64,000 nucleotides of DNA from Rhodovulum sp. ES.010. GTDB lineage: Bacteria > Pseudomonadota > Alphaproteobacteria > Rhodobacterales > Rhodobacteraceae. This document shows, piece by piece, positions 1 through 8,432 of the stretch. How positions within the stretch are numbered: the first letter of the stretch is position 1; each line of letters begins with the position of its first letter. The stretch lies in NCBI RefSeq assembly GCF_900142935.1, contig NZ_FSRS01000001.1:3512501-3576500 (forward strand). Reading direction: 5' to 3'. The translations under genes and the position numbers were made by a program. The notes beneath the pieces were generated by a model that had not been told where the DNA came from, did no database searches, and was given only the letters and a program-made list of their open reading frames with translations.

Positions 1-2
1 TG

Positions 3-302
3 CTGAAGGCCCTGCCGCCCGCGCTGTCGGGCCCGATGCTGGCCAAGGCCATCGCCAAGCACAGCTGGACCTTCGCTGGATCGGGCGCATTCCGCGTCGT
101 CTCGACCCGGCCGCTGGTCTTCGAACTGGCGGACAACCCGCTGATCCGGGGCGAGAGCGCGCCGCACCCGATCTGCGGCTGGCACGAGGCGGTGTTCGAC
201 CGGCTGTTCCAGACGCTGGTCGATTCGCGGCTGAGCACGCGCGAGACGAAGTGCAGCGCGAGCGGCTGCGCGGTGTGCCGCTTCGAGATCGCCCGCCGCT
301 AG
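3..302 (+). CDS. bchJ: BchJ-like 4-vinyl reductase family protein, V4R domain (3' end only)
   Basis: The open frame runs in from the left edge and encodes the last 99 residues; the true start lies outside the window. The fragment has the features of the V4R domain found at the C-terminus of BchJ proteins: an IAKHSWTFAGSG stretch, a GW(H) segment and a C-terminal cysteine pattern C-x-A-x-G-x3-C-R-F. BchJ was linked to reduction of the 8-vinyl group of (proto)chlorophyllide in bacteriochlorophyll synthesis and may act as a substrate carrier. If right, the photosynthesis gene cluster continues to the left. Other V4R proteins such as hydrocarbon-binding regulators cannot be excluded. It converges on cfa with one base between the stop codons. 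Confidence 0.7.
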   Translation: MKALPPALSGPMLAKAIAKHSWTFAGSGAFRVVSTRPLVFELADNPLIRGESAPHPICGWHEAVFDRLFQTLVDSRLSTRETKCSASGCAVCRFEIARR

Positions 303-303
303 G

Positions 304-1530
304 CTACTGCGCCGCGATCAGCGCGCGTTCCTCGGCCGGCGCGATGTAGTCGCGGGTCAGCGGCACGGTCTGGGCGTCGCGCGCGAACTGCATCTGTAAC
401 ACGCCCTGCCGCGTCACCTCGAAGGTCGCTTGGCAGGCCACGAGGTAATAGCGCCACATCCGGATGAAGCGGTCGTCGTACATCGCGCGCACCGCGTCCA
501 GCCGATCCTCGAAGCGCATCCGCCATTCTTCCAGCGTCCGCGCATAGTGGTGCCGCCAAATCTCCAGATCGGTCAGCCACATGCCGGTCTTTTCGATCGG
601 CGCGGCCACCTCGGACACCGATGGCACGTAACCGCCCGGAAAGATGTACTTGCCCAGCCAGCCCGACGGGTTGATCGGCCCGTCCACGCGGCCGATGGTA
701 TGGATCAGCGCCACACCCTCGGGCGTCAGCAGGCGTTCGACCTGGCCGAAATACGCGTCGTATTGCGGCACGCCCACATGCTCGAACATCCCTACGCTCA
801 CGATCCGGTCGAAGGGGCCGTCGAGCGTGCGGTAGTCCTGCAGGCGCAGGTCGATCCGGTCGGACAGCCCCGCCGCGGCCACCCGCGCGCGCCCGAGCTC
901 CAGCTGGTTCTGCGACAGCGTCACGCCGGTCACCCGCGCGCCCCAGTCGCGCGCCATCGTGATCGCCATCCCGCCCCAGCCGCAGCCGATGTCGAGCACA
1001 TGCATGTCCGGCTCGATCAGCAGCTTTGCCGCGATATGTGCCTTCTTCGCCGCCTGTGCCTCTTCCAGGGTCATGCCTTCGCGCGCGAAATAGGCGCAGC
1101 TGTACTGCATGTCGGAATCGAGGAACAGCCGGTAGAAGTCGTTCGAGATGTCGTAGTGATGCGCGACGTTGGCCCGCGCCTTGTTGGGCGTGTTGCGCTG
1201 GATCCAGTCCCTCAGCGCAAAGCGCGCGCCATCCGCCGCCCGTGCCCAGCGCGGCAACCCGTCCCGCCGCCTGTTGCGCAGCAGAAGCGTCATGAACTCG
1301 TGCAGCCGGTCGCCCTCGACCGTGATCCGGCCGTCCATGTAGCCTTCGCCCAGGCCCATTTCCGGATCGAGGCAGATCGCCTTCAGCGTCGCCTCGTCGG
1401 CGATCGCGACGCGCGCGGCCAGCCCGTCCCCGGGCCCGTAGCGGCGATGCGTGCCGTCGGGGTAGTCGATGCCAAGTTCCCCCTCGCGAACGAAGCGCGA
1501 GAGCATGCCGTCGATGAGTTTCTGCCACAT
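304..1530 (-). CDS. cfa: cyclopropane-fatty-acyl-phospholipid synthase
   Basis: The 408-residue product is a SAM-dependent enzyme that methylenates double bonds of phospholipid acyl chains at the inner membrane. The SAM-binding motif VLDIGCGWGG lies at about residues 178-187. It is preceded by the family segment VAHHYDISNDFYRLFLD near 121-139 and followed by VSVGMFEHVG, which carries the usual active-site E-H pair. Length and domain order match the CFA synthase family. I prefer the ATG at 1530; a GTG at 1542 in the same frame would add MGLA. The gene stands alone on the minus strand, divergent from aspS. Confidence 0.9.
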   Translation of the reverse strand: MWQKLIDGMLSRFVREGELGIDYPDGTHRRYGPGDGLAARVAIADEATLKAICLDPEMGLGEGYMDGRITVEGDRLHEFMTLLLRNRRRDGLPRWARAADGARFALRDWIQRNTPNKARANVAHHYDISNDFYRLFLDSDMQYSCAYFAREGMTLEEAQAAKKAHIAAKLLIEPDMHVLDIGCGWGGMAITMARDWGARVTGVTLSQNQLELGRARVAAAGLSDRIDLRLQDYRTLDGPFDRIVSVGMFEHVGVPQYDAYFGQVERLLTPEGVALIHTIGRVDGPINPSGWLGKYIFPGGYVPSVSEVAAPIEKTGMWLTDLEIWRHHYARTLEEWRMRFEDRLDAVRAMYDDRFIRMWRYYLVACQATFEVTRQGVLQMQFARDAQTVPLTRDYIAPAEERALIAAQ

Positions 1531-1622
1531 CGCAAGTCCCACCCTGTTTGCAAAGCCCGTGGCGTTCCCGGCCGTTAATATACCTTAAAACGCACCATCC
1601 CCCAAATTTGCTCCCGCCCCCT

Positions 1623-1654
1623 CCCTTGACTTCGCGCCGCATCAAGGGTGTATC
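1623..1654 (+). promoter_or_regulatory. putative aspS promoter with overlapping inverted repeat
   Basis: TTGACT (1626-1631) and TGTATC (1649-1654) are separated by 17 bases, a good sigma-70-type arrangement with a start point expected near 1661, thirty bases before aspS. A perfect 7-bp inverted repeat, CCCTTGA (1623-1629) and TCAAGGG (1642-1648), covers the -35 box and the spacer and could bind a regulator or form a hairpin. Assigned by eye only. Confidence 0.5.
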
Positions 1655-1690
1655 GGCGCGGACCTGCCGTCAGCCGTAAGGACCCGCCCC

Positions 1691-3469
1691 ATGCATCCCT
1701 TCCGCAGCCACACCTGCGCAGACCTCACCAAAGCCAACGTGGGCGAAACCGTTCGCCTGTCGGGCTGGGTGCACCGCGTGCGCGACCACGGGGGTGTTCT
1801 GTTCATCGACTTGCGCGACCATTACGGCATGACCCAGGTGCTGGCCGACCCCGACAGCCCGGTGTTCGCCGAGGTGGAGAAGGTCCGCAGCGAGTGGTGC
1901 GTCCGCATCGACGGCGCGGTGAAGGCGCGCGACGAATCCCTCATCAATCCGAAACTCCCCACCGGCGAGATCGAGGTCTATATCCGCGACATCGAGGTGC
2001 TTGGATCGGCCGAGGAACTGCCGCTGATGGTTTTCGGCGACCAGGACTACCCCGAGGAAACGCGCCTGCGCTATCGCTATCTCGACCTGCGGCGCGAGGC
2101 GATGCAGGACAACATGAAGCTGCGTTCCGACGTCGTGGCCTCGATCCGCCGCCGGATGTGGGACACGGGCTTCCGCGAGTTCCAGACCCCGATCATCACG
2201 GCCAGTTCCCCCGAAGGCGCGCGCGACTTCCTCGTGCCCTCGCGCCTGCATCCGGGCCGGTTCTACGCGCTGCCCCAGGCGCCCCAGATCTTCAAGCAGC
2301 TGATCATGGTCTCGGGCTTCGACCGCTATTTCCAGATCGCGCCCTGTTTCCGCGACGAGGACCCCCGCGCCGACCGCTCGCCCACCGATTTCTACCAGCT
2401 CGACATGGAAATGAGCTTTGCCACGCAAGCGGACGTGTTCGACACGATCCAGCCGGTGATCGAAGGCGTGTTCGAGGAATTCGGCGGCGGCCACACGGTC
2501 GACAAGCACTGGCCGCAGATCGCATTCGCCGACGCGATGCGCTGGTACGGCACCGACAAGCCCGACCTGCGCAACCCGATCAAGATGCAGGACGTGTCCG
2601 ATCATTTCCGCGGCTCGGGCTTCGCGATCTTCGCCAAGCTGCTGGAACAGGACGGCACCGAGATCCGCGCGATCCCCGCGCCCGGCGGTGGCTCGCGCAA
2701 GTTCTGTGACCGGATGAACAGCTACGCCCAGAACGAGGGCCTGCCGGGGATGGGCTATATCTTCTGGCGCGACGGCGAAAACGGGATGGAGGCCGCCGGC
2801 CCCCTGGCGAAAAACATCGGCCCCGAACGCACAGAGGCGATCCGCCTGCAACTGGGCCTTGGCAAGGGCGACGCCGCCTTCTTCCTCGGCGGCAAGCCCG
2901 CGAGCTTCGAGGCCGTCGCAGGCCGGGCGCGCAATGTGATCGGCGAGGAGTTGAACCTTACCGACAAGAATCGCTTCGCCTTCTGCTGGGTCGTCGACTT
3001 CCCGATGTATGAAAAGGACGACGAAACCGGCGTCATCGACTTTTCCCACAACCCGTTCTCGATGCCCCAGGGCGGCATGGCGGCGCTGGAAGGCGATCCC
3101 CTTCAGGTGCTGGGCTACCAGTATGACCTCGCCTGCAACGGCTACGAACTGGTCTCGGGCGCGATCCGCAACCACCGGCTGGATACCATGTTCAAGGCGT
3201 TCAGCCTGGCCGGTTACACCGAGGACGAGGTGCGCGCCCGTTTCCCCAGCCTGGTCAACGCCTTCCGCTTCGGCGCGCCGCCCCACGGCGGCTGTGCGGC
3301 GGGCATCGACCGTATCGTGATGCTGCTGGCCGATCAGGCGAACATCCGCGAGGTCATCATGTTCCCGATGAACCAGCGCGCCGAAGACCTGATGATGGGC
3401 GCCCCCACGCTGCCCAGCAACGAGCAACTGCGCGAATTGCGGCTGAGGGTCATTCCCGAGGAGGAGTGA
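1691..3469 (+). CDS. aspS: aspartate--tRNA ligase
   Basis: The 592-residue class II synthetase charges tRNA-Asp in the cytoplasm. An N-terminal OB-fold anticodon-binding domain (about 1-110, with [20 protein letters not shown]) precedes the catalytic core. Motif 2 is seen as [11 protein letters not shown] followed by [10 protein letters not shown], the bacterial GAD-type insertion lies in the middle, and motif 3 is near the end ([11 protein letters not shown]). Length fits bacterial AspRS. Such enzymes are often non-discriminating in alphaproteobacteria, which I infer rather than see. The start follows a TTGACT/TGTATC promoter. The stop codon overlaps the start of the next gene (TGATG), which suggests translational coupling. 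Confidence 0.97.
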   Translation: MHPFRSHTCADLTKANVGETVRLSGWVHRVRDHGGVLFIDLRDHYGMTQVLADPDSPVFAEVEKVRSEWCVRIDGAVKARDESLINPKLPTGEIEVYIRDIEVLGSAEELPLMVFGDQDYPEETRLRYRYLDLRREAMQDNMKLRSDVVASIRRRMWDTGFREFQTPIITASSPEGARDFLVPSRLHPGRFYALPQAPQIFKQLIMVSGFDRYFQIAPCFRDEDPRADRSPTDFYQLDMEMSFATQADVFDTIQPVIEGVFEEFGGGHTVDKHWPQIAFADAMRWYGTDKPDLRNPIKMQDVSDHFRGSGFAIFAKLLEQDGTEIRAIPAPGGGSRKFCDRMNSYAQNEGLPGMGYIFWRDGENGMEAAGPLAKNIGPERTEAIRLQLGLGKGDAAFFLGGKPASFEAVAGRARNVIGEELNLTDKNRFAFCWVVDFPMYEKDDETGVIDFSHNPFSMPQGGMAALEGDPLQVLGYQYDLACNGYELVSGAIRNHRLDTMFKAFSLAGYTEDEVRARFPSLVNAFRFGAPPHGGCAAGIDRIVMLLADQANIREVIMFPMNQRAEDLMMGAPTLPSNEQLRELRLRVIPEEE

Positions 3470-4200
3470 TGCTCCGCCCGCTGGAGGAGCTGGGCTACGA
3501 TGTGCTGGCGAAGAACCACGCGCTGGCCATACTGACCCAGGATTTTCCCGCGGAACTCGGCGAACTCGTCTCCGTTCTGGCGGAGTTCCGCATCGCCATC
3601 CCCGAGATCATCGGCGGCGGCGGCGGCGAGGCGCGCTTTACCCAGCGCCTGCGCAAATCCCTGGCCGAAACGGGCTGGCCGAAGCACGTGTTCCACGTCC
3701 AGACCATCGTCGACGGCGTCGAACGCGAAGGCATCAGCCACGAGATCGACCATGTCCGCCGCGCCCCGTCCGGCACGCTCGCCCTTGAAATCGAGTGGAA
3801 CAACAAGGATCCGTTCTACGACCGCGACCTTGAGAATTTCCAGCGGCTGCATGCCCAGTCGGCGGTCAGCGTGGGCGTGATCGTCACCCGCGGCGCCACG
3901 ATGCAGGCGGCGTTCCGCGCCCGGATCGCCGCGCGGCTGGCCGCCGATGGCGTGGCCTCCGAGGCCGATCTGGCCCGCTACGGCATCGCCGAACGCACCG
4001 GTGCCCAGCGCAAGGCTGTCGCGCGGCTGGTCGACCAGGGCCTGCCCTTCGCCGAGGCCTTCACCCGCAATTTCGTATCCAGCAAGTTCGGCCAGGCCAC
4101 CACCCATTGGGACAAGCTGGTGGCGCGGCTGGACCGGGGCGTCGGCAATCCGTGCCCGCTGTTGCTGCTTGGGCTGCCCGACCGCGTTCTGGTCGACTGA
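3469..4200 (+). CDS. BglII/BstYI-like type II restriction endonuclease
   Basis: The 243-residue protein resembles the BglII/BstYI restriction endonuclease family. A compact block GISHEIDHV followed by LALEIEWNNKD and then DRDLENFQRLH has the order expected of the family active site (Asp, then E-x-E or E-x-Q on a strand, then a helix). Candidate catalytic residues are Asp94, Glu107 and Glu109. The ATG at 3469 shares its A with the aspS stop (TGATG) and has GGAGGAG just upstream; a GTG at 3466 is also in frame. It abuts, tail to tail and with no gap, an adenine methyltransferase gene, the expected partner. Known for the family: cleavage of GATC-containing palindromes. Inferred: that this one is active; its specificity is unknown. 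Confidence 0.7.
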   Translation: MLRPLEELGYDVLAKNHALAILTQDFPAELGELVSVLAEFRIAIPEIIGGGGGEARFTQRLRKSLAETGWPKHVFHVQTIVDGVEREGISHEIDHVRRAPSGTLALEIEWNNKDPFYDRDLENFQRLHAQSAVSVGVIVTRGATMQAAFRARIAARLAADGVASEADLARYGIAERTGAQRKAVARLVDQGLPFAEAFTRNFVSSKFGQATTHWDKLVARLDRGVGNPCPLLLLGLPDRVLVD

Positions 4201-4842
4201 CTACTCCGCCGCCATTCCCGAATTGTAGGCGTAGGTCTTCCAGCTGGGCTTGTAATCCGCATCCGCCTGGTTGCCCCAGACCGTCCAGCCCTCGCGCACG
4301 CCGCGGCCGAACAACTCCAGGTAGGGCCCCCAGGAACAGCCCTCGATCAGCTCGTATTGCTCGTCGGGCTTGCGCGAATGTTCGCGCTTGCGGGTCTGCA
4401 GCATGTTCACCTGCCGCCGCCCCGGCGCCAGCGTGCGGGCGTTCTTGCCCCGCGTGCCGAACAACAGCAATTCGGTCACGTTGCGGAAATAGAACCCCAC
4501 CCCGCGCCCGTCCGACCCGCCATCCTTGCGCACCTTGTGCCAGACGATGTTCGACTTGTACTCGAACCCCCAGGCCGAGAGCACCTGCAACCCCTCCGGC
4601 AGAAGGGCGTTCGGCACCCACAAATAGCAATGCGCCCGGTCTTCGAGATGCGCGGCGACGGGAAGCGCGCAAATCTCGTCCACCGTGAGCGTCGGATAGC
4701 GTGACAGGCGCTTGTGTTCGGGCGCGACCTTGCCGGTGCGGTTGATGAAACGCCACGGCGGGTCCGCCAACACGGTTCCGAACCGGTCGCCGTCCAGGAA
4801 ATCCTGCAGGTCTTGTGCTGCCGAACGCGTCATATCCAACAT
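4201..4842 (-). CDS. MT-A70 family adenine-specific DNA methyltransferase
   Basis: The 213-residue protein has the catalytic motif DPPW at about residues 27-30, preceded by a TVLA strand, which is the signature of MT-A70 (MunI-type) N6-adenine methyltransferases. CYLWVPNALL and a late GRGVREGWTVWGNQ block complete the SAM-binding fold in the circularly permuted beta-class order. The ATG at 4842 is chosen because GGGGGAA lies about 10 bases upstream and a matching promoter lies at 4875-4903. Its stop codon touches the stop of the BglII-like gene on the other strand, so I infer the protective half of a restriction-modification pair. An orphan regulatory methylase is the main alternative. Confidence 0.8.
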   Translation of the reverse strand: MLDMTRSAAQDLQDFLDGDRFGTVLADPPWRFINRTGKVAPEHKRLSRYPTLTVDEICALPVAAHLEDRAHCYLWVPNALLPEGLQVLSAWGFEYKSNIVWHKVRKDGGSDGRGVGFYFRNVTELLLFGTRGKNARTLAPGRRQVNMLQTRKREHSRKPDEQYELIEGCSWGPYLELFGRGVREGWTVWGNQADADYKPSWKTYAYNSGMAAE

Positions 4843-4874
4843 CTTGGCGGAATTCCCCCGAAGCTCCAATGGGA

Positions 4875-4903
4875 ACAATAAGAGAACATGCGCACGTTGA
4901 CAA
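4875..4903 (-). promoter_or_regulatory. putative promoter of the MT-A70 methyltransferase gene
   Basis: On the minus strand TTGTCA (4898-4903) and TATTGT (4875-4880) are 17 bases apart. Transcription would start near 4868, about 25 bases before the methyltransferase ATG. This would give the methylase its own promoter, separate from the aspS-coupled nuclease. Confidence 0.5.
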
Positions 4904-5071
4904 ACTCTTTCTCCGGCCGGGCTGCGGTCTGTCCGCCGCAGCCATGGCGGGCGCATGTGGGCCGCGCCACGCGGCGGCATCGCCTTCCCGGCGCGCGCCG
5001 GCCCGGGGGCCTTGCGCCGCGCCGTTCGAGGCCCGATAACCGCAAGACCCAGTCTCAGCGAGGAGTGCAAG

Positions 5072-5476
5072 ATGATCGGCCGCCTGAACCATGTCGCCAT
5101 CGCCGTCCCGGACCTCGACGCCGCCGCGGCGCAATATGCCGACACGCTCGGCGCCAAGGTGGGCGCGCCCCAGGACGAGCCCGATCACGGCGTGCGGGTG
5201 GTGTTCATCGAGTTGCCCAATACCAAGGTGGAGCTGCTCTACCCGCTGGGCGAGGACAGCCCGATCAAGGGGTTCCTCGACAAGAACCCGGCGGGCGGCA
5301 TCCATCACATCTGCTATGAGGTGGACGACATCCTGGCCGCGCGCGACCGGCTGAAAGAGGGCGGCGCGCGGGTGCTGGGCGCCGGCGAACCCAAGATCGG
5401 CGCCCATGGCAAGCCGGTGCTCTTCCTGCACCCCAAGGATTTCAACGGGACGCTGATCGAGCTGGAACAGGTCTGA
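5072..5476 (+). CDS. mce: methylmalonyl-CoA (ethylmalonyl-CoA) epimerase
   Basis: The 134-residue single-domain VOC protein interconverts the R and S forms of methylmalonyl-CoA, and in alphaproteobacteria also of ethylmalonyl-CoA in the ethylmalonyl-CoA pathway. The two beta-alpha-beta-beta-beta repeats are visible. Candidate metal ligands are His7 (RLNHVAIAV), the glutamate of KVELLYPL, a histidine in GIHHICYEV and the glutamate of TLIELEQV. The ATG at 5072 has AGGAG upstream; longer in-frame extensions lack homology-like sequence. It stands alone, with the methyltransferase gene diverging to its left and the membrane protein gene converging on its right. Confidence 0.92.
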   Translation: MIGRLNHVAIAVPDLDAAAAQYADTLGAKVGAPQDEPDHGVRVVFIELPNTKVELLYPLGEDSPIKGFLDKNPAGGIHHICYEVDDILAARDRLKEGGARVLGAGEPKIGAHGKPVLFLHPKDFNGTLIELEQV

Positions 5477-5483
5477 GCGACGA

Positions 5484-6182
5484 TCAGACAGCCGGGGGCC
5501 GGGCGAGGCGGTTCACCAGGTGGGTGAACACGGCCGCGCCGAGGATCGGGATCATCAGGTTGACCAGCGGCACGCTCAGCGGGACCGCCATCAACAGCCC
5601 GGCCACGAACACCGTCAGCCCGTGGCGCTTGCGCAGCGCCACGGCGCCCTTGCGCCCCAGCCGCCGCATCGCCGCCATCTGGAAGAATTCCCGCCCCAGC
5701 AGAAACCCGTTCACCGCCCAGAACAGAAGCGGCGCGAAGGGGCCGACGAAGAAATAGAGGACCAGCGCAACCAGGTTCACCCCGACCACCACCGCGAAGA
5801 ACCCCAGCGCGTCGCGGACCTGGTCGAGGACGGGAATCGGCGCGACCTTCGGCAGGTCGGGGTAGTGCTTGCGCTCCACCGCCTCGGCCACGTCGTCGAG
5901 AAACAGCCCGATGAAGGCCGAGGCGACCGGCACCATCAAGAAGACAGAGAGCACCAGCATCAGGATCAGCGAGGTGCCCGAGATCAGCTCGTCCACCCAG
6001 TTGACCTCGCCGATCCAGGGCAGGGTGAAGGTTTCGGGCAGCAGCCAGCCGATCAGCACGAAGATCGCGGCGTAAAGCAGCGCGAGCAGCAGGATCGAGA
6101 GGCCGACCCCGAGCAACAGCACCCGCCGGAACGCGCGGTCGCCGATCTGGCCGAGGGTCTTGAGAAAGGCGGTCAGGATCAT
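5484..6182 (-). CDS. EI24 domain / CysZ-like membrane protein
   Basis: The 232-residue integral membrane protein has about four to five hydrophobic segments (near 22-45, 68-95, 130-160, 195-215) and the layout of the EI24/CysZ family, which includes the sulfate-uptake protein CysZ. An HYPDL segment and a C-terminal KRHGLTVFVAGLLMAVPLSVP stretch-like amphipathic region are typical. Its ATG overlaps the stop of the nitroreductase gene (ATGA), so the two are probably co-translated. Substrate unknown; sulfate transport is only a family-level suggestion. Confidence 0.75.
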   Translation of the reverse strand: MILTAFLKTLGQIGDRAFRRVLLLGVGLSILLLALLYAAIFVLIGWLLPETFTLPWIGEVNWVDELISGTSLILMLVLSVFLMVPVASAFIGLFLDDVAEAVERKHYPDLPKVAPIPVLDQVRDALGFFAVVVGVNLVALVLYFFVGPFAPLLFWAVNGFLLGREFFQMAAMRRLGRKGAVALRKRHGLTVFVAGLLMAVPLSVPLVNLMIPILGAAVFTHLVNRLARPPAV

Positions 6183-6763
6183 GCGCGCACCCATGTGGTG
6201 ATGGCGTCCACGTCCGGGCGGGGGCGGTCGGGCGGCGTGACGGTCTCGGTGCCGATATGGATGACACCGGCGACTTGCTCATGGGGCGCAAGCTCGAGCC
6301 CGTCCTCCAGGAACCCGCGGTCGTAGACCGGCCAGCCGGTCAGCCAGTTGGCCCCCCAGCCTGCGGCCAGGGCCGCGTTCAGCAGCGCCAGGCACACCGC
6401 GCCGGCCGACAGTAACTGCTCGCTCTCGGGGATTTTCTCCGACGGCTTCGGCGAGGCGATCACCGCGACGGCAAGCGGGCTGTCGGCATAGGCCGCGGCG
6501 GCCTTGGCTATGGTTTCCTCCGCCTCGCCCAGGGCCGCCCCCCGCGCGCGCACCAGCCCGGCCAGCCGGTCGAGCGCAAGGCGTTCCAGCACGACGAAGC
6601 GCCAGGGTTCGAGCTTGCCGTGATCGGGGCTGCGGGCCGCCGCGGTCAGCAGCGGTATCAGGTCCTCGCGCGCCGGTGCGGGCGCGGCCAGCGTCTTGGC
6701 AGGGCGCGAGCGCCGGGTCAGCAGGAAGTCGAGCACCTCGGGGCGCGGGTCGGGCATCGGCAT
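6179..6763 (-). CDS. nitroreductase family protein (YdjA-like)
   Basis: The 194-residue protein belongs to the FMN-dependent nitroreductase superfamily. The N-terminal RRSRPAKTL and AARSPDHGKLEPWRFVVL blocks are the FMN-phosphate and substrate-side motifs of the YdjA-like branch, and LNAALAAGWGANWLTGWPV lies in the middle of the fold. It would use NAD(P)H to reduce nitro compounds, quinones or similar acceptors in the cytoplasm; the physiological substrate is not evident. It is upstream of and overlaps the EI24-domain gene by the ATGA junction. Confidence 0.88.
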   Translation of the reverse strand: MPMPDPRPEVLDFLLTRRSRPAKTLAAPAPAREDLIPLLTAAARSPDHGKLEPWRFVVLERLALDRLAGLVRARGAALGEAEETIAKAAAAYADSPLAVAVIASPKPSEKIPESEQLLSAGAVCLALLNAALAAGWGANWLTGWPVYDRGFLEDGLELAPHEQVAGVIHIGTETVTPPDRPRPDVDAITTWVRA

Positions 6764-6853
6764 CTCCGTTCCGTTCTATCCCATGTCGGCCATCGGCACG
6801 TCCGGATCAAGCCCGGCTTGACGCGCGCCCCGGCCGGTGGGACAGCGGCGGCC

Positions 6854-7102
6854 ATGGATCTGTCGCACCTCTCCGCCCCCGGCACCGAGATCGCGGTTCG
6901 CGTGACGCCCAAGGCATCGCGGGCGCGGATCGTGGAGGAGGCCGGCGTGCTCCGGATCTACGTGACCCAGCCGCCCGAGAACGGCAAGGCGAACGCGGCG
7001 GTCACGAAACTGCTGGCCAAGGCGCTGGGCGTGGCGAAATCCCGGCTGGAACTTGTGCGCGGCCAGACCGCGCGGGACAAGCTGTTTCGCCTGTCCGACT
7101 GA
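6854..7102 (+). CDS. DUF167 (YggU-family) protein
   Basis: The 82-residue basic protein matches the DUF167/YggU family: AVRVTPKASRARI at the start, LRIYVTQPPENGKANAAV in the centre and LELVRGQTARDKLFRL at the end. The family is widespread and of unknown molecular function. The ATG at 6854 is chosen because the family starts shortly before the VRVTPKAS strand. No strong ribosome binding site is visible. It diverges from the nitroreductase operon. Confidence 0.85.
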   Translation: MDLSHLSAPGTEIAVRVTPKASRARIVEEAGVLRIYVTQPPENGKANAAVTKLLAKALGVAKSRLELVRGQTARDKLFRLSD

Positions 7103-7179
7103 GGGGCGGGGCCCGGCGCCCGTTCGCAACCGTGGCCGGAACGATGGTCCCGGACCTTTTGGCCGCAGCGGCGGTATCT

Positions 7180-7207
7180 TTGTGAAAGACTGATTTCATG
7201 ATATAAT
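7180..7207 (+). promoter_or_regulatory. putative promoter of the CARDB lipoprotein gene
   Basis: A perfect -10 TATAAT (7202-7207) follows TTGTGA (7180-7185) with a 16-base spacer, inside an AT-rich patch that contrasts with the surrounding DNA. The start point would be near 7214, about 29 bases upstream of the lipoprotein ATG. Confidence 0.55.
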
Positions 7208-7242
7208 ATATCTGTTTTCGGCGCATGTGTCAGGAGGGGGAC

Positions 7243-8160
7243 ATGACGCGGACATATCTCAACATCTTCGGTTTTGGCTTGCCGCTTGCGGTTCTGGCAG
7301 GGTGCACGGACCTCGTCGTGAGGGAGGTCGACGTCACCTGGAACGCCGCGGAAAAGCAGGCAACGGCGGAGGTCGCCAACCAGGGCACGCGGGCGGCGGG
7401 GCCGTTTCTGGTTTATTTCGATGCGGATGAGGACCCGATCTCACCGAACCACAGGCCGCAGCTGCGGTTCTCGGTGCCGGGGCTGGACGGTGGCGAGACG
7501 GTGATCCTGAGCGGTGACTTCGCCCCGCTTGCGCATCCCGACAACGGCTATCTTGGCAATGTCTACCGGATCACCGTGACCGCGGACCCCAAGAACACGG
7601 TCGAAGAATCCAATGAAGGGAACAATACCAAGTCGGCGGCGGCCGGCGCCGGCGGAAGCTGTATCGGGTTCGGGCCGCCCCCGGCGGCGGGCACCCAGTA
7701 CGGCACGCCCGCGGGGCAGGGGCCAGGCACGGTTGTGCTGGCCACGTCCGACGGCATCGAGATGTCGGTGGAGACGTTCCGCTGGACGAATGGCGGGACG
7801 ACCTTCAACCGCGGTCGGGTCGAAGTGCCGCCGGTGGCGTTCGGGTCGGGCCAGGCCCTGCGGTCCAACAACCTGAATTTCGAGTTCGACTTCACCGGCC
7901 TCGATTTCCCGGTGTCCCGCGTGACGTTCGATTTCCTGGACATGGGCGGCTCTGAGGACCTGAGCGTCAACGGCCAGCCGGTGCCGGTCTATGCCGGCGA
8001 CCTCACCGGCGCGCCGTCGCCGATCGGCGGGGTCGTCGTTCAGGTGACCTCGACCGCCGTGCCCGGCGGCAAGCGTGGTACGGTGACACTGACCGGCACG
8101 ATAGAACGAATCAGGATCGGCGGGCAGGAGTTCTGGCTCGACAACGTCTGCGCCCAATAG
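7243..8160 (+). CDS. lipoprotein with CARDB-like domain
   Basis: The 305-residue protein starts with a lipoprotein signal peptide ending in a lipobox (LAVLAGC, cysteine near residue 18), so it should be lipid-anchored. The next roughly 110 residues (VTWNAAEKQATAEVANQGT through PKNTVEESNEGNNT) form a CARDB-type Ig-like adhesion or binding fold. The C-terminal half is a beta-rich domain of unknown type, with a cysteine near its start (GGSCIGF) and another at the end (DNVCAQ) that could form a disulfide. The ATG at 7243 has AGGAGGGGG just upstream. Function unknown. Confidence 0.7.
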   Translation: MTRTYLNIFGFGLPLAVLAGCTDLVVREVDVTWNAAEKQATAEVANQGTRAAGPFLVYFDADEDPISPNHRPQLRFSVPGLDGGETVILSGDFAPLAHPDNGYLGNVYRITVTADPKNTVEESNEGNNTKSAAAGAGGSCIGFGPPPAAGTQYGTPAGQGPGTVVLATSDGIEMSVETFRWTNGGTTFNRGRVEVPPVAFGSGQALRSNNLNFEFDFTGLDFPVSRVTFDFLDMGGSEDLSVNGQPVPVYAGDLTGAPSPIGGVVVQVTSTAVPGGKRGTVTLTGTIERIRIGGQEFWLDNVCAQ

Positions 8161-8186
8161 GCGTGTCAGGCCCCCCGCGTGCGGTT

Positions 8187-8423
8187 TCAGCGCGGCGGGC
8201 CGATCCGGTAGACGCCTTCGGGCAGGTCCAGCGCGGCGCCGAGTTCGTGGAGTTGGGCGAGCGACAGGGTGATCTTCTGCACGCGGTCGGTGCGCGGGTC
8301 CAGTTGCTCGACGGTCACGCAATCCTCGAAGGCGGTGATCGTGACGTCTTCCTGCAAGGCACCGCGTCCCTCGTCGACGAGGGTCACAACGGTCGCGTCG
8401 AATTCGTGCTCGATGGTGAACAT
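8187..8423 (-). CDS. conserved hypothetical protein, 78 residues
   Basis: A small acidic beta-rich protein with no signal peptide or membrane segment. It begins MFTIEHEFDATVVTLVDE, has an FEDCVTVEQLD strand in the middle and ends GVYRIGPPR. I do not recognise a characterised family. It lies nine bases downstream of the DCC-family gene on the same strand and is probably co-transcribed with it. Confidence 0.6.
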   Translation of the reverse strand: MFTIEHEFDATVVTLVDEGRGALQEDVTITAFEDCVTVEQLDPRTDRVQKITLSLAQLHELGAALDLPEGVYRIGPPR

Positions 8424-8432
8424 GATGCCACG

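Noticed and set aside
299-1645. Long alternative frames over cfa and aspS on either strand
   Set aside because: Low-complexity Arg/Ala/Gly-rich translations without motifs, overlapping well-recognised genes; these are G+C-driven shadows, and many similar ones across the window were discarded.
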